Below, piece after piece: positions 52,668 to 63,758 of a stretch of 64,000 bases of DNA. The position numbers and the translations under genes were made by a program. Origin of the DNA: Streptomyces sp. NBC_01465 (GTDB taxonomy: Bacteria; Actinomycetota; Actinomycetes; Streptomycetales; Streptomycetaceae); NCBI RefSeq assembly GCF_036227325.1, contig NZ_CP109467.1, positions 7,750,001-7,814,000 on the forward strand. The letters are read 5' to 3'. The notes under the pieces are model-generated. The model saw nothing but the letters and a program-made list of their open reading frames with translations, was not told the DNA's origin and did no database searches. The stretch's first letter is position 1. Every line of letters starts with the position of its first letter.

Positions 52668-54142
52668 CAACGGCGCACAGCACCTCCAGGCGAACCCTCC
52701 TCAAGCGGACGGGCGGTGCCGCGATCGCCGCAGCCGTCGCCGTGCCCGCCCTCTCCACCCCCGCCCTTGCCCACGGCTTCGACCCCGAGCCCGGCGCACC
52801 CGGCGTCGGCGACCCGCTCTACCCGACCCTCGGCAACGGCGGCTACCAAGTCACCCACTACGACCTGACCTTCGACTTCACCCCGGTCACCTACGACTTC
52901 ACGGGTACGGTCAAGATCTCGGCCCGCGCCACCCAGGACCTCTCCGCCTTCAACCTGGACACCGACGGCCACACCATCGACTCCGTCAAGGTCAACGGCC
53001 GCACAGCCCAATTCGCCCTCTCCGACGGCAAATCGGGCCAAGAGCTCACCGTCACTCCAGCGAACCCGATCCACCGCAACTCCCCCTTTACCACCGAGGT
53101 CGGCTACCACGGCAACGGCAAGGCCAAGCGCCTCTCCGTCACCGGCTGGCGCTTCGGCAGCGACGGCGGCTTCGCCTGCGCCGCCCAGTCCTCCCGCGCC
53201 GACACCTTCTTCCCCTGCAACGACACCCCCTCGGACAAGGCCACCTGGACCTTCCACATCAGCGCCCCCGAGGGCTTCGTCGCCGCCGCCAACGGCGAGC
53301 TCCTGCACAAGACCCCGCGCGCCGACGGCTCCACCGTCTGGCACTTCGCGCTCCGCGAGCGCATGGCCACCGAGCTCGTCGGCATCGCCGTCGTCAAGGG
53401 CACGTACGTCTACGGCACCAGCCACACCGGCCTCCCCCTGCGCCACATCGTCCCGCAGGGCCAGGAGGAGAAGTACGGACCGATCGTCGCGCGCACCGCC
53501 GACCATCTGGCCTGGCTGGAGGCGAAGTTCGGGCGCTACCCCTTCTCCACGTACGGTCTCCACATCTACGACGGCTACACCGACGCGCTCGAGAACCAGA
53601 CCCTCACCCTCATGGGCACGAGCTGGTTCAAGCTCAACACCGACGGCAATCCCTCGTACGAGAACACGATGGTCCACGAGCTCACCCACCAGTGGTTCGG
53701 CGACTCCGTCACTCCCAACGACTGGCAGCAGGCCTGGCTCAACGAGGGCCCCGCCACCTACTACGCCGCCGTCTACAGCCAGGAGCGCGGCTGGTCCGTC
53801 GTCGAGGACAAGATGAAGGCGACGTACGAGAAGCTCGACGCGGTCCGCGCCGCCGACGGCCCGCCCGGACTCCCGAACGCTCTCGGCGGCACCAACATCT
53901 ACGACGGCGGCGCCCTCGTCCTCTACGCCCTCAACCTCCAAGCGGGACAACGGCAGTTCGACCGGATCATGCGCGAGTGGGTGAGGCGCTACAAGGACTC
54001 CACGTACACCAGCGAGCTCTTCATCAAGCACGCGGTGGAGGTCACCGGTGACCGCACCCTCGACCCCTTCCTGCGCGACTGGCTGTTCGGCGCCGTCAAC
54101 CCGCCGATGCCCGGCCACCCCGACTGGAAGGCCGCCGTATGA
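52664..54142 (+). CDS. Exported M1-family aminopeptidase
   Basis: A 492-residue secreted metallopeptidase with a Tat signal (SRRTLLKRTGGAAIAAAVAVPALSTPALA). The zinc motif HELTHQWFGD has His338, Glu339 and His342, with the third ligand Glu361 in WLNEGPATYYA. The substrate-binding motif is the variant DALENQT in place of GAMEN. It has the N-terminal beta-saddle and thermolysin-like parts only, without the long C-terminal helical domain. It may trim peptides left by the M60 enzymes. The GTG start overlaps the lipoprotein gene's stop. Confidence 0.9.
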   Translation: MTTAHSTSRRTLLKRTGGAAIAAAVAVPALSTPALAHGFDPEPGAPGVGDPLYPTLGNGGYQVTHYDLTFDFTPVTYDFTGTVKISARATQDLSAFNLDTDGHTIDSVKVNGRTAQFALSDGKSGQELTVTPANPIHRNSPFTTEVGYHGNGKAKRLSVTGWRFGSDGGFACAAQSSRADTFFPCNDTPSDKATWTFHISAPEGFVAAANGELLHKTPRADGSTVWHFALRERMATELVGIAVVKGTYVYGTSHTGLPLRHIVPQGQEEKYGPIVARTADHLAWLEAKFGRYPFSTYGLHIYDGYTDALENQTLTLMGTSWFKLNTDGNPSYENTMVHELTHQWFGDSVTPNDWQQAWLNEGPATYYAAVYSQERGWSVVEDKMKATYEKLDAVRAADGPPGLPNALGGTNIYDGGALVLYALNLQAGQRQFDRIMREWVRRYKDSTYTSELFIKHAVEVTGDRTLDPFLRDWLFGAVNPPMPGHPDWKAAV

Positions 54143-56334
54143 ACCGCCGGCTCGCCACCGCACTGACCGCCGCCGCGGCCCTCCTGGCCACTGCGCCCGT
54201 CGCCCAGGCCGCCGGCTCCCCGGTCCTGCACGCCTCCCCGCACGGCACCGGCACGGCCTGTACCCACAGCCGGCCCTGTTCACTGGACGCCGCACGCGAC
54301 CAGGCCCGAACCCTCCACGGCGGCGTACGGATCGAGCTCGCCGGCGGTACGTACACCCGCACCGAGGCCCTGAAGCTGACCTCCGCCGACTCCGGCACCA
54401 CCTGGGCGGCAGCCCCCGGCGCCCACCCGGTCCTCTCCGGCGGAGTGACGCTCACCGGCTGGAGCGAGGCGGCCGACGGTACCTGGAGCGCCCGCGCCCC
54501 CGAAGGCGTCACCCCGCGCCAGCTCTTCGTCGACGGGCAGCGCGCCACCCCGGCGCGCGGCGCGGCCTGCGCCGCCTCGGTCTGCGACGCGACGAAGACC
54601 GGCATGACCGGGGCCAAAGGCACCGGTATCGCGGCCTGGAAGCGCCCCACCGACGCCGAAGCCGTCATCAAGGTCCGCTGGCGCAACTACCACTGCCGTA
54701 TCGCAGCGGTCACCGGCGACCTCATGACCTTCGCCCAGCCCTGCTGGACCAACTCCTCCGGCGGCACCGACCGCACAGGCCCGGCGTGGGACACCACGAC
54801 CGTGGACTCCTCGCGCTACTCGGGCGTCGCGTTCTTCGAGAACGCACCCGAACTCCTCGACCAGCCGGGGGAGTTCACCTACGACTCGGCCGCGCACAAG
54901 GTCACGTACCTGCCGCGCAAGGGCGAGAACATGCGCCGCGCGACGGCCGTCACGCCCTCCACCGAGCAACTCCTCACCATCGACGGCGCGCACGACATCA
55001 CCGTCCGGGGCATCGGCTTCGCCTACGCGGCCTACCGCCAGCCCTCCACCGACGAGGGATACGCGGGCATGCAGTCCGGCCTGACCCTCACCGGCGCCAC
55101 CGGACCCGTCGACCACGCGGGCCGCTACTACACCAAGCCGTCCGCCGCGCTCACCGTGCGCGGCGGCCGTGACGTCGCCGTCGACCGGGCGTCGTTCACC
55201 CACCTCGGTGGGGCGGGGGTGATCCTCGAAGCCGGCACCCAGGAGTCGGGGGTCACCCGCTCGTCCTTCACCGACCTGTCCTCGGGGGCCGCGTACATCG
55301 GCGACACCGAGCCCAACCCTGCGCCCGAACTCGCGGGCGTGGACAACACGTTCGCGTACAACACGATCCGGCGCACGGGCGTGGAGTACACCGACGCGGT
55401 CGGCATCTGGGCGGGGTACGAGGCCGGCCTGACCCTCGACCACAACAGCCTCGACCAGCTCCCGTACGCCGGGATCTCCGTCGGCTGGGGCTGGAACCAG
55501 CCCGAGGCGCAGCAGTCCGTCCTGCGCGACAACAAGATCACGAACAACCGCATCACGAACGTCATGCAGGTCAAGGACGCCCAGCACGACGGCGGCGCGA
55601 TCTACACCCAGGGCGCCCAGCCCGGCACGGTGATCTCCGGCAACTACATCAACCGCAGCGCGTACGAGAACACCGAGCGCGACGGCAACGGCATCTACCT
55701 CGACGAGCAGTCGTCCCACATCCTCGTCGTAAATAACGTGATCACGCGGACCGGCGGCAAGTGGGTCTCCAACTGGGCCGACTACGGCATCCAGAACACC
55801 GCCCGCGCCAACTGGGCCGAGACCGTCGTCCCGCCCCTCTCCGGCACCGGATCCCAGCTCGTCGACAACCACGAGGGCCTCGACCGCCTGCCCGCCGAGG
55901 CGCTGAAGGCCGCCGCCTCGGCAGGACCGCACGGCGGCCCGGTCGAGCAGCTGCGCCGCGATCTCGCCCGTACGGGAACGGCCACCCAGTCCTCCACGGA
56001 CGGCGCCAACACCGCGGACCTGGCGCTCGACGGGAACATCACCAACACCGCCACCAAGACGCTCTCCGAGCCCGGCGCCTGGTGGCAGGTCGACCTCGGC
56101 AGCGTCCAGCACATCGGCCAGACCGAGATCTGGAACGCGTCGGGCATGCCCACCGGCGACTTCGACGTCCAGTACGCGGACACCGCCGACTACGCGAACG
56201 CGACCACCGTCCACATCGCCGGCAAGGCGCAGGGGCCGAGCCTGCTGAACACCGACACCCACGGCAGGTTCGTACGGATCAAGCTCACAGGGACCGGTCG
56301 CGTGGCTCTGGCCCAGGTCAACGTCCACCCGTAG
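54139..56334 (+). CDS. Secreted right-handed beta-helix protein with discoidin-like tail
   Basis: A 731-residue exported protein. A Sec signal (MNRRLATALTAAAALLATAPVAQA) precedes a right-handed parallel beta-helix recognisable from repeated turns such as ITVRGIGFAYAAY, VAVDRASFTHLGGAGVILEAG and NTIRRTGVEYTDAVGIWAG. The last ~130 residues (TGTATQSSTDGANTADLALDGNI ... VHP) form an F5/8-type carbohydrate-binding domain. Beta-helix proteins of this kind include polysaccharide lyases and glycosidases, such as PL6- or GH-like enzymes; the exact activity is not determinable. It overlaps the M1 peptidase gene by 4 bp. Confidence 0.85.
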   Translation: MNRRLATALTAAAALLATAPVAQAAGSPVLHASPHGTGTACTHSRPCSLDAARDQARTLHGGVRIELAGGTYTRTEALKLTSADSGTTWAAAPGAHPVLSGGVTLTGWSEAADGTWSARAPEGVTPRQLFVDGQRATPARGAACAASVCDATKTGMTGAKGTGIAAWKRPTDAEAVIKVRWRNYHCRIAAVTGDLMTFAQPCWTNSSGGTDRTGPAWDTTTVDSSRYSGVAFFENAPELLDQPGEFTYDSAAHKVTYLPRKGENMRRATAVTPSTEQLLTIDGAHDITVRGIGFAYAAYRQPSTDEGYAGMQSGLTLTGATGPVDHAGRYYTKPSAALTVRGGRDVAVDRASFTHLGGAGVILEAGTQESGVTRSSFTDLSSGAAYIGDTEPNPAPELAGVDNTFAYNTIRRTGVEYTDAVGIWAGYEAGLTLDHNSLDQLPYAGISVGWGWNQPEAQQSVLRDNKITNNRITNVMQVKDAQHDGGAIYTQGAQPGTVISGNYINRSAYENTERDGNGIYLDEQSSHILVVNNVITRTGGKWVSNWADYGIQNTARANWAETVVPPLSGTGSQLVDNHEGLDRLPAEALKAAASAGPHGGPVEQLRRDLARTGTATQSSTDGANTADLALDGNITNTATKTLSEPGAWWQVDLGSVQHIGQTEIWNASGMPTGDFDVQYADTADYANATTVHIAGKAQGPSLLNTDTHGRFVRIKLTGTGRVALAQVNVHP

Positions 56335-56388
56335 AGTCCACAAGATCAGCGCCACCCGCGTAACACCCGTACAAACGAAGGAAGATCC

Positions 56389-57576
56389 ATGACCGACCTC
56401 CGTATCGGCGTCCTCGGTTACGGCCTGCGCGGCAGCATCGCCCGCACGGCCCACCAGCCCGGGGCGGGCTCCCGCATCAGCGCTCTCGCGGACCTCGACC
56501 CCGCCGCCCGTACGGAGGCGGCCCTGGCCTTCCCCGGCGCCCTGATATCCACCGACCACCACAAGGTCATCGAGGACCCGGACGTCGACGCGGTCCTCGT
56601 CCTCACCCCCGACCACACCCACGCCGACCTCGCCTGCGAGGCCCTGCGCGCGGGCAAGCCGGTCTTCGTCGAGAAGCCCCTCGACATCACGGTCGAGCGT
56701 TGCGACGAGATCCTGCGCACCGCCTACGAGACCGGCACCCGTCTCTACATCGGCCACAACATGCGCCACATGCCGGTCGTCCGCCTGATGCGCGACCTCA
56801 TCGCCAAGGGCACGATCGGCGAGGTCAAGACCGTCTGGGTGCGGCACTTCGTCGCCTACGGCGGCGACTGGTACTTCAAGGACTGGCACGCCGAGCGCCG
56901 CCACACCACCGGTCTGCTCCTCCAGAAGGGCGCGCATGACATCGATGTCCTGCACTGGCTCGCGGGCGGTTACGCGCGCGACGTGCAGGCCATGGGCGAC
57001 CTGATGGTCTACGGCGACAACGAGCACCGCCGCGAGCCCGGCGAGCCCAAGTCCGCCGACTGGTACACCAAGGACGGCCACTGGCCGCCGCACACCCAGC
57101 GCGACCTGAACCCGGTCATCGACGTCGAGGACGTCTCCCTGCTCAACATGCGCCTGGACAACGGGGTGTTGGCCTCGTACCAGCAGTGCCACTTCACCCC
57201 CGACTACTGGCGCAACTACACCGTCATCGGTGACGAGGGCCGCCTGGAGAACTTCGGCGACGGCCCCGGAAGCCACGTCAAGGTCTGGAACACCCACCGC
57301 TCGGTCCACCGGGAGGCCGACGAGATCCACCCCGTGCCCGAGGCCCAGGACAACGCGGGCCACGGCGGCGCGGACCCGCTGCTCATGGACGAGTTCGTAC
57401 GGTTCGTGCGCGAGGGCGGCCTGACCGACACCTCGCCGGTCGCGGCCCGCATGGCCGTGGCGGCAGGTGTACGGGCAACCGAGTCGCTCCGCGACGGCGG
57501 CACCCCCCGCCAAGTCGAGCCGCTCGACCCCGAGTTGGTCGCCTACTTCGAGCGCGGTCAGGTGCGCGCCTCATGA
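56389..57576 (+). CDS. Gfo/Idh/MocA-family oxidoreductase
   Basis: A 395-residue NAD(P)-dependent sugar oxidoreductase. The Rossmann motif is IGVLGYGLRGS, the signature EKPLDI follows VFV near residue 90, and the C-terminal domain has the family's catalytic region HTTGLLLQKGAHDIDVLHWLAGG. It may oxidise or isomerise the sugar or uronate released by the lyases. The start follows a 54-bp gap with GAAGGAAGATCC, so it stays in the operon. It overlaps the heparinase gene by 4 bp. Confidence 0.9.
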   Translation: MTDLRIGVLGYGLRGSIARTAHQPGAGSRISALADLDPAARTEAALAFPGALISTDHHKVIEDPDVDAVLVLTPDHTHADLACEALRAGKPVFVEKPLDITVERCDEILRTAYETGTRLYIGHNMRHMPVVRLMRDLIAKGTIGEVKTVWVRHFVAYGGDWYFKDWHAERRHTTGLLLQKGAHDIDVLHWLAGGYARDVQAMGDLMVYGDNEHRREPGEPKSADWYTKDGHWPPHTQRDLNPVIDVEDVSLLNMRLDNGVLASYQQCHFTPDYWRNYTVIGDEGRLENFGDGPGSHVKVWNTHRSVHREADEIHPVPEAQDNAGHGGADPLLMDEFVRFVREGGLTDTSPVAARMAVAAGVRATESLRDGGTPRQVEPLDPELVAYFERGQVRAS

Positions 57577-59354
57577 CCCGGCCCTCCCTGGCGGCGCTGC
57601 AGGCCCGCCTCGCCACCACGCCCCCCGCGCTCCCCTTCACCGCCGAGTCGCTGCGCAAGGCGGCGCAGGAACCGCATCTCGCGCCGCTCGCCGAGGAGAT
57701 CCGGCAGGCGGCGGCGGAGGCCGTGGCCGAGGGCCCGCTCCCGCAGCCGCCCTATGCGCTGTTCCGTCTCTTCGAGGAGACGGGTGAACGGCTCGGCTAC
57801 GAGAACCGCTACTTCGCCGTCCGCCGCAGACTGCACTGCCTCGCCCTCGCGGCCCTCACCGGCGACGACCCGGCCGTGGACGCGGCGCTCGCGGACCAAC
57901 TCTGGTCGGTGTGCGCCGAGTTCACCTGGGCGCTGCCCGCGCACACCGGTCATGCCACGGCCCTCGGCAGGCCCCTGCGCGAGTGCGTGGACCTCTTCGC
58001 CGCCGAGACCGCGCACGCCCTGGCCGAGATCACCGCCGTCCTGGGGGACCGGATCCCGGCCGCGGTGCGCGAGGCCGTACGCACGGAGATCCGCGCCCGC
58101 GTCCTGGACCCGCTCTTCGCCGACCCGCGCCCCTGGGCGTGGGAGTCCTTCGCCTCCAACTGGGCCTCGGTCTGCGCGGGCGCGGCCGGCATGGCAGCCC
58201 TCCTGATCGAGGACGACCCGGCGCGGCTGGCCGCGGCCGTCGACCGCTGTCTGCGCGCCATGGACGTCTACCTCACGAGTCTGGGATCGGACGGCGGCTG
58301 CGCGGAGGGGCTGGACTACTGGGTCTACGGATTCGGCTACTTCACGTACTTCGCCGAGGCGTTGAACGCCCGGACCGGCCACGACCTCCTGGCCACCGAG
58401 CCCCTCGCGGCGGCGGCAGCCGGCTTCCCGGCCGCGGTGTCGATCGGCCGCGGCCACTGGGTCCCCTTCTCCGACGCCAACGAACACGCGGCGCTCCCCA
58501 CCGGTCTCCTCTCCCGCCTCTTCGCCCGTTTCCCCGTGGACCTCCCGTCCCTGTCGGGTGTCCCGGCACTCGACGCCGAGCACTGCTACCGCTGGGGCCA
58601 CCTCTCGCGCACCTTCGCCTGGACCGACCCGGCGGTCCTCGGCTCCGCACCGTCCGAGGGCGCCGACTGGCTTCCCGCCCTCGCCTGGCTCACCGACCGC
58701 CGCACGCTCGACGGCCTCCCGGTCGCCTTCGCCGCGAAGGGCGGCCACAACGACGAACCGCACAACCACAACGACCTCGGCCACTTCGTCCTCACCGCGG
58801 GCGGCGAACAGCTCCTCGCCGACCTCGGCGCGGGGGAGTACCGCGACGGCTACTTCGGCCCCGAGCGCTACACCGCCCACCTCCACCCCTCGGCGGAGGG
58901 CCACTCCCTTCCGGTCCTCGACGGCCGGCCGCAGCGCGCGGGCCGGGACGCGGAGGCGTCGGTTCTCTCCGTACGAACGGACGACAGCGGGGCCCGTCTC
59001 GCGCTCGACCTGTCATCGGCGTACGAGGGCGACACGGAACTCCGCCGCACCTTCGACTGGCGCGCCGACGGGACGCTCACCCTCACCGACACCTTCGAGG
59101 GGGTGACCACGGCCGAGGAGCTGTTCATCAGCCGTATCGCGCCCGAAGTCGGCGACGGCACGGTCCGGTGGCAGGGGGCGGCGGCCGCCGCCGTTCTGCA
59201 CTACGACGCCGGCCGCTGGCAGCCCCGTACCGAAGAGATCCCCTCGGCCGGCCATCACGGACCGCAGGGGTCCGTGCACCGGCTCCGGCTGTCGGGCTCC
59301 GCAGCCGGGCCGGCGGTCTTCACGATCTCGGTGAAGCCGAACCCGGGGGCCTAG
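57573..59354 (+). CDS. Heparinase II/III-family lyase
   Basis: A 593-residue protein with the heparinase II/III plan: an alpha/alpha barrel (residues ~1-320) with YENRYFAVRRRLHCLALAAL and GSDGGCAEGLDYWVYGFGYF, and a C-terminal beta-sheet domain with AAKGGHNDEPHNHNDLGHFVLTAGGEQLL. That second segment carries the His residues typical of the active site. There is no signal peptide, so it would act on imported oligosaccharides. The family cleaves uronic-acid-containing glycans by beta-elimination, but the exact glycan here is unknown. It is the last gene of the plus-strand operon. Confidence 0.88.
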   Translation: MTRPSLAALQARLATTPPALPFTAESLRKAAQEPHLAPLAEEIRQAAAEAVAEGPLPQPPYALFRLFEETGERLGYENRYFAVRRRLHCLALAALTGDDPAVDAALADQLWSVCAEFTWALPAHTGHATALGRPLRECVDLFAAETAHALAEITAVLGDRIPAAVREAVRTEIRARVLDPLFADPRPWAWESFASNWASVCAGAAGMAALLIEDDPARLAAAVDRCLRAMDVYLTSLGSDGGCAEGLDYWVYGFGYFTYFAEALNARTGHDLLATEPLAAAAAGFPAAVSIGRGHWVPFSDANEHAALPTGLLSRLFARFPVDLPSLSGVPALDAEHCYRWGHLSRTFAWTDPAVLGSAPSEGADWLPALAWLTDRRTLDGLPVAFAAKGGHNDEPHNHNDLGHFVLTAGGEQLLADLGAGEYRDGYFGPERYTAHLHPSAEGHSLPVLDGRPQRAGRDAEASVLSVRTDDSGARLALDLSSAYEGDTELRRTFDWRADGTLTLTDTFEGVTTAEELFISRIAPEVGDGTVRWQGAAAAAVLHYDAGRWQPRTEEIPSAGHHGPQGSVHRLRLSGSAAGPAVFTISVKPNPGA

Positions 59355-59358
59355 CGGG

Positions 59359-59826
59359 TCACCACATCCAGGGCGGCGCCGGCGGGCAGACGTTGGCGCA
59401 GGTGTAGCCACCGGGCATCAGCAGGCCGGCGTCGTCCTCGTAGTTGTCACCCCCGGCGAAGTACACCTCCGGGACCCATCCCCAGGCGCCGTTGTCGGCC
59501 TGGGTCGAGGCCCACCAGTTGTTCTCGGCCGACCCGTCTTTGAAGGTCGCGCCCTTGTTCTCGAAGACGAACCAGTTGGCGCCGCCGCCCTGGACCAGCT
59601 CGCCGACGACCCTGCTGCCGGGGTTCCGGCTCTCGTACACGGGGACGTGCCCGCGCGTGAGATTGCAGGTCCTTACGGTGGACGGCCACTGCCGTCCGTC
59701 CTTCGGATTGACCAGGACCTTGTCCCGCGGGCTGTGGCAGGGCACGTTGTCCGTCGCGCCGGCCTGTGGCGCGGCGACCGCCATGACGGCGGCCGCGACC
59801 ACGGCCGCCCCGAGCATCCTCTTCAC
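59359..59826 (-). CDS. Small secreted SH3-like cysteine-containing protein
   Basis: A 155-residue protein with a Sec signal (MKRMLGAAVVAAAVMAVAAPQAGA). The mature part has five cysteines and a bacterial SH3-like pattern: HVPVYESRNPGSRVVGELVQGGGANWFVFEN, then WWASTQADNGAWGWVPEVYF. Such domains bind cell wall or other surfaces. No enzymatic motif is present. It converges on the heparinase gene with 4 bp between stops. The function is unknown. Confidence 0.75.
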   Translation of the reverse strand: MKRMLGAAVVAAAVMAVAAPQAGATDNVPCHSPRDKVLVNPKDGRQWPSTVRTCNLTRGHVPVYESRNPGSRVVGELVQGGGANWFVFENKGATFKDGSAENNWWASTQADNGAWGWVPEVYFAGGDNYEDDAGLLMPGGYTCANVCPPAPPWMW

Positions 59827-59918
59827 GGTTGTTCAATTCCTCTCGCGTACGGTCCCGGTCCCCATGGATCAAGATCGTCGCGGAGAGTCCCCCGGCCGTC
59901 CCCGCACGAACCCAGATG

Positions 59919-60824
59919 TCACCCGGCCGGCCGCAGGAACGCGTCGATGCGCGCCCGCAGGGAGGACGGGTCGAGGCCGTGGGCCGCGAGGTGCTCGTCC
60001 ATCTGTCCGTAGCGCCGCAGCTCGGCCCGGCCGACGCCGAGCCCGAGGACGCGGTGCGGGAGATCGATGAGCGCGTTGTTCGCCGCGGCCGTCGAGGTCC
60101 CGGCGAGATACGGCTCGACGATCACGACGTCGGCCCGGTCGGGAGCGTCCGCCGCCCATCGCAGCGCCGCGTCGTCGAAGGGCCGCACGGTCGCCGCGTA
60201 CAGCACGGTGACGTCCATGCCCTCCGTGGCGGCGAGCACCGCGTCGAGCATCGGCCCGACGGCCACGACCACACCGCCGTGCCCCTCGCGCACGGTCAGG
60301 AAGCCGGACCCGGTCGCGGGCCGCGCCTGCCGGTTGCTCTGCAGGGACAGCCGTACGTAGACCCGGTCGTCGCCGCGCACCGCATCGCGCAGCAGCGCCT
60401 CGGCCTCGTCGGGATGCCCGGGCACGTGCACGGTCCATCCGTCGAGGGTGTCGAGGAGCGCGACGTCGCCGGGGGACATGTGGGTGAAGCCACCGGCGGG
60501 CCAGTCGTACGACCCTCCGGCACTCACCAGCACCCCGCCGACCCCCTGATGCCCGAGATCCAGCTTGACCTGCTCGAAGGGCCGCTCCACGAGGAAGCTG
60601 GCGAAGGTGTGCATGACGGGGCGCATCCCGGTCAGTGCGAGCCCTCCGCCGGTGCCGATGAGCAGTTGCTCCCGGATCCCCATGTTGATCACGCGGTCAG
60701 GATGCTTCTGCGCGGTCTCGCGGAAGGCGTCGGTGGTGATTTCGGCGAGCACGACGGCAAGCCGGGGGTCCTCGTCCAGCAGCCCCGACATGGTCGAGAC
60801 GAAACGCTCACGCATGGTGTCCAC
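59919..60824 (-). CDS. Transketolase, C-terminal (PP/transketolase_C) subunit
   Basis: A 301-residue subunit covering the Pyr and C-terminal domains of a transketolase: ETAQKHPDRVINMGIREQLLIGTGGGLALTG with the activating glutamate in GIREQ, then GHGGVVVAVGPMLDAVLAA. It pairs with the N-terminal subunit encoded 25 bp upstream; split transketolases of this kind occur in many bacteria. The GTG at 60824 has GGGAG nine bases upstream, and an ATG at 60815 is an alternative. The reaction is two-carbon ketol transfer in the pentose phosphate route or a related sugar interconversion. Confidence 0.88.
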   Translation of the reverse strand: MDTMRERFVSTMSGLLDEDPRLAVVLAEITTDAFRETAQKHPDRVINMGIREQLLIGTGGGLALTGMRPVMHTFASFLVERPFEQVKLDLGHQGVGGVLVSAGGSYDWPAGGFTHMSPGDVALLDTLDGWTVHVPGHPDEAEALLRDAVRGDDRVYVRLSLQSNRQARPATGSGFLTVREGHGGVVVAVGPMLDAVLAATEGMDVTVLYAATVRPFDDAALRWAADAPDRADVVIVEPYLAGTSTAAANNALIDLPHRVLGLGVGRAELRRYGQMDEHLAAHGLDPSSLRARIDAFLRPAG

Positions 60825-60849
60825 GACAGTGACTCCCTCTCTCGGTCCT

Positions 60850-61521
60850 TCAGGCGTTCTTCGGCTCGACCCGGGCGACGACGGCGTGCGGCCGCCCGGG
60901 ATGCGGTGCGGTGTACGCGTCGTACAGCGCCTCGTGATCGCGTCCGTCGACGGTCCGCACGGACCAGCCGCCCGCCTCGAAACGTGCGGCGATCCCGCCG
61001 CGCGCATACCGGGCGGAGGCGTTGTCGATGACGATGGTGTGCAGCTGCTCGAGCCCGGCGGGCCCGGCGTAGGCGATGGCCTCGTGCACGGACCCCTCGT
61101 CCATCTCGGCGTCCCCGATCAGCACCCATACGCGCGCATCGGTGAGCCCCTGCGCCCGCAGCCCGAGCGCACTGCCCACCCCGATCGGCAGCCCGTGCCC
61201 GAGCGACCCGCTGCCGATCTCGGCGCCGGGCACGAGCAGCCGGTCGGGGTGGTGTCCGAGCGGGGAGTCGTACGAACCGAACCCCGCGAGCTGCGCCTCG
61301 TCGATGAACCCCTTCGCGGCGAGGACCGCGTAATACGCCATGGGCCCGTGCCCCTTGGAGAGCAGGAACCGGTCGCGCCCCGGTGCGTCGGCGGTCTCCG
61401 GTGTCACGCGCAGGACGCGGTCGTAGAGGACCCAGATCGCATCCAGGGTGGAGGTCGCGGCAGGTCCGTGTTTCTCGTCGCCCGTCATCCGGGCCATCAG
61501 CCTGTACAGGTCCTTTGTCAT
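60850..61521 (-). CDS. Transketolase, N-terminal (TPP-binding) subunit
   Basis: A 223-residue subunit with the thiamine-diphosphate fold: FLLSKGHGPMAYYAVLAAKG, GSGSLGHGLPIGVGSALG, and the metal/TPP motif GDAEMDEGSVHEA ending in IDNASARY. It is short for a full-length transketolase N-domain but normal for a split pair. The ATG at 61521 lies only 16 bp from a SoxR-type box. The -10 is predicted so close that the mRNA should start at or next to the ATG, so no ribosome binding site is expected or seen. Confidence 0.9.
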   Translation of the reverse strand: MTKDLYRLMARMTGDEKHGPAATSTLDAIWVLYDRVLRVTPETADAPGRDRFLLSKGHGPMAYYAVLAAKGFIDEAQLAGFGSYDSPLGHHPDRLLVPGAEIGSGSLGHGLPIGVGSALGLRAQGLTDARVWVLIGDAEMDEGSVHEAIAYAGPAGLEQLHTIVIDNASARYARGGIAARFEAGGWSVRTVDGRDHEALYDAYTAPHPGRPHAVVARVEPKNA

Positions 61522-61537
61522 GGAGACGACAGTGCTA

Positions 61538-61555
61538 CCTCAAGCAAACTTGAGG
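61538..61555 (-). promoter_or_regulatory. SoxR-type box and 19-bp-spaced promoter of the transketolase pair
   Basis: CCTCAAGCAAACTTGAGG (61538-61555) has two 7-bp arms around four bases and matches the SoxR box of E. coli soxS and of Streptomyces SoxR targets in both arms. On the minus strand it is preceded by TTGACC as -35 and followed, 19 bp from that, by CACTGT as a weak -10. That long spacer is the hallmark of MerR-family activators. The predicted start falls at the ATG of the transketolase N-subunit. Confidence 0.8.
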
Positions 61556-61648
61556 TCAAGGGGGAAAGGGGTTCGTAACCACCGCCCGAAGTGCGGTATC
61601 GTTCTCATGCGCGTTCGGCCAGGGGGAAACCCCAGGTCACACGGGCAC

Positions 61649-61722
<74 letters not shown>

Positions 61723-61749
61723 CAGCGATGTCGGAAGTTTGAGCAGTTC

Positions 61750-61773
61750 AGGGGCCGTCTGCGGACGGCCCCT
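61750..61773. terminator. Hairpin between tRNA-Pro and the cellulase gene
   Basis: A 10-bp perfect stem (61750-61759 with 61764-61773) and a TGCG tetraloop are followed by TCTGT on the plus strand. It lies 27 bp after the tRNA and 21 bp from the stop of the convergent cellulase gene, so it can serve both. Confidence 0.75.
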
Positions 61774-61794
61774 TCTGTATGCCCTGCCGGCCGG

Positions 61795-63741
<1,947 letters not shown>

Positions 63742-63758
63742 TCATGGACACTCCTGCT

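Noticed and set aside
54280..57513. 1077-codon antisense ORF opposite the beta-helix and oxidoreductase genes
   Set aside because: It is a mirror of GC-rich coding sequence: it shows no family motif, low-complexity Val/Gly/Ala/Arg text and no ribosome binding site, and both opposing genes have clear motifs.
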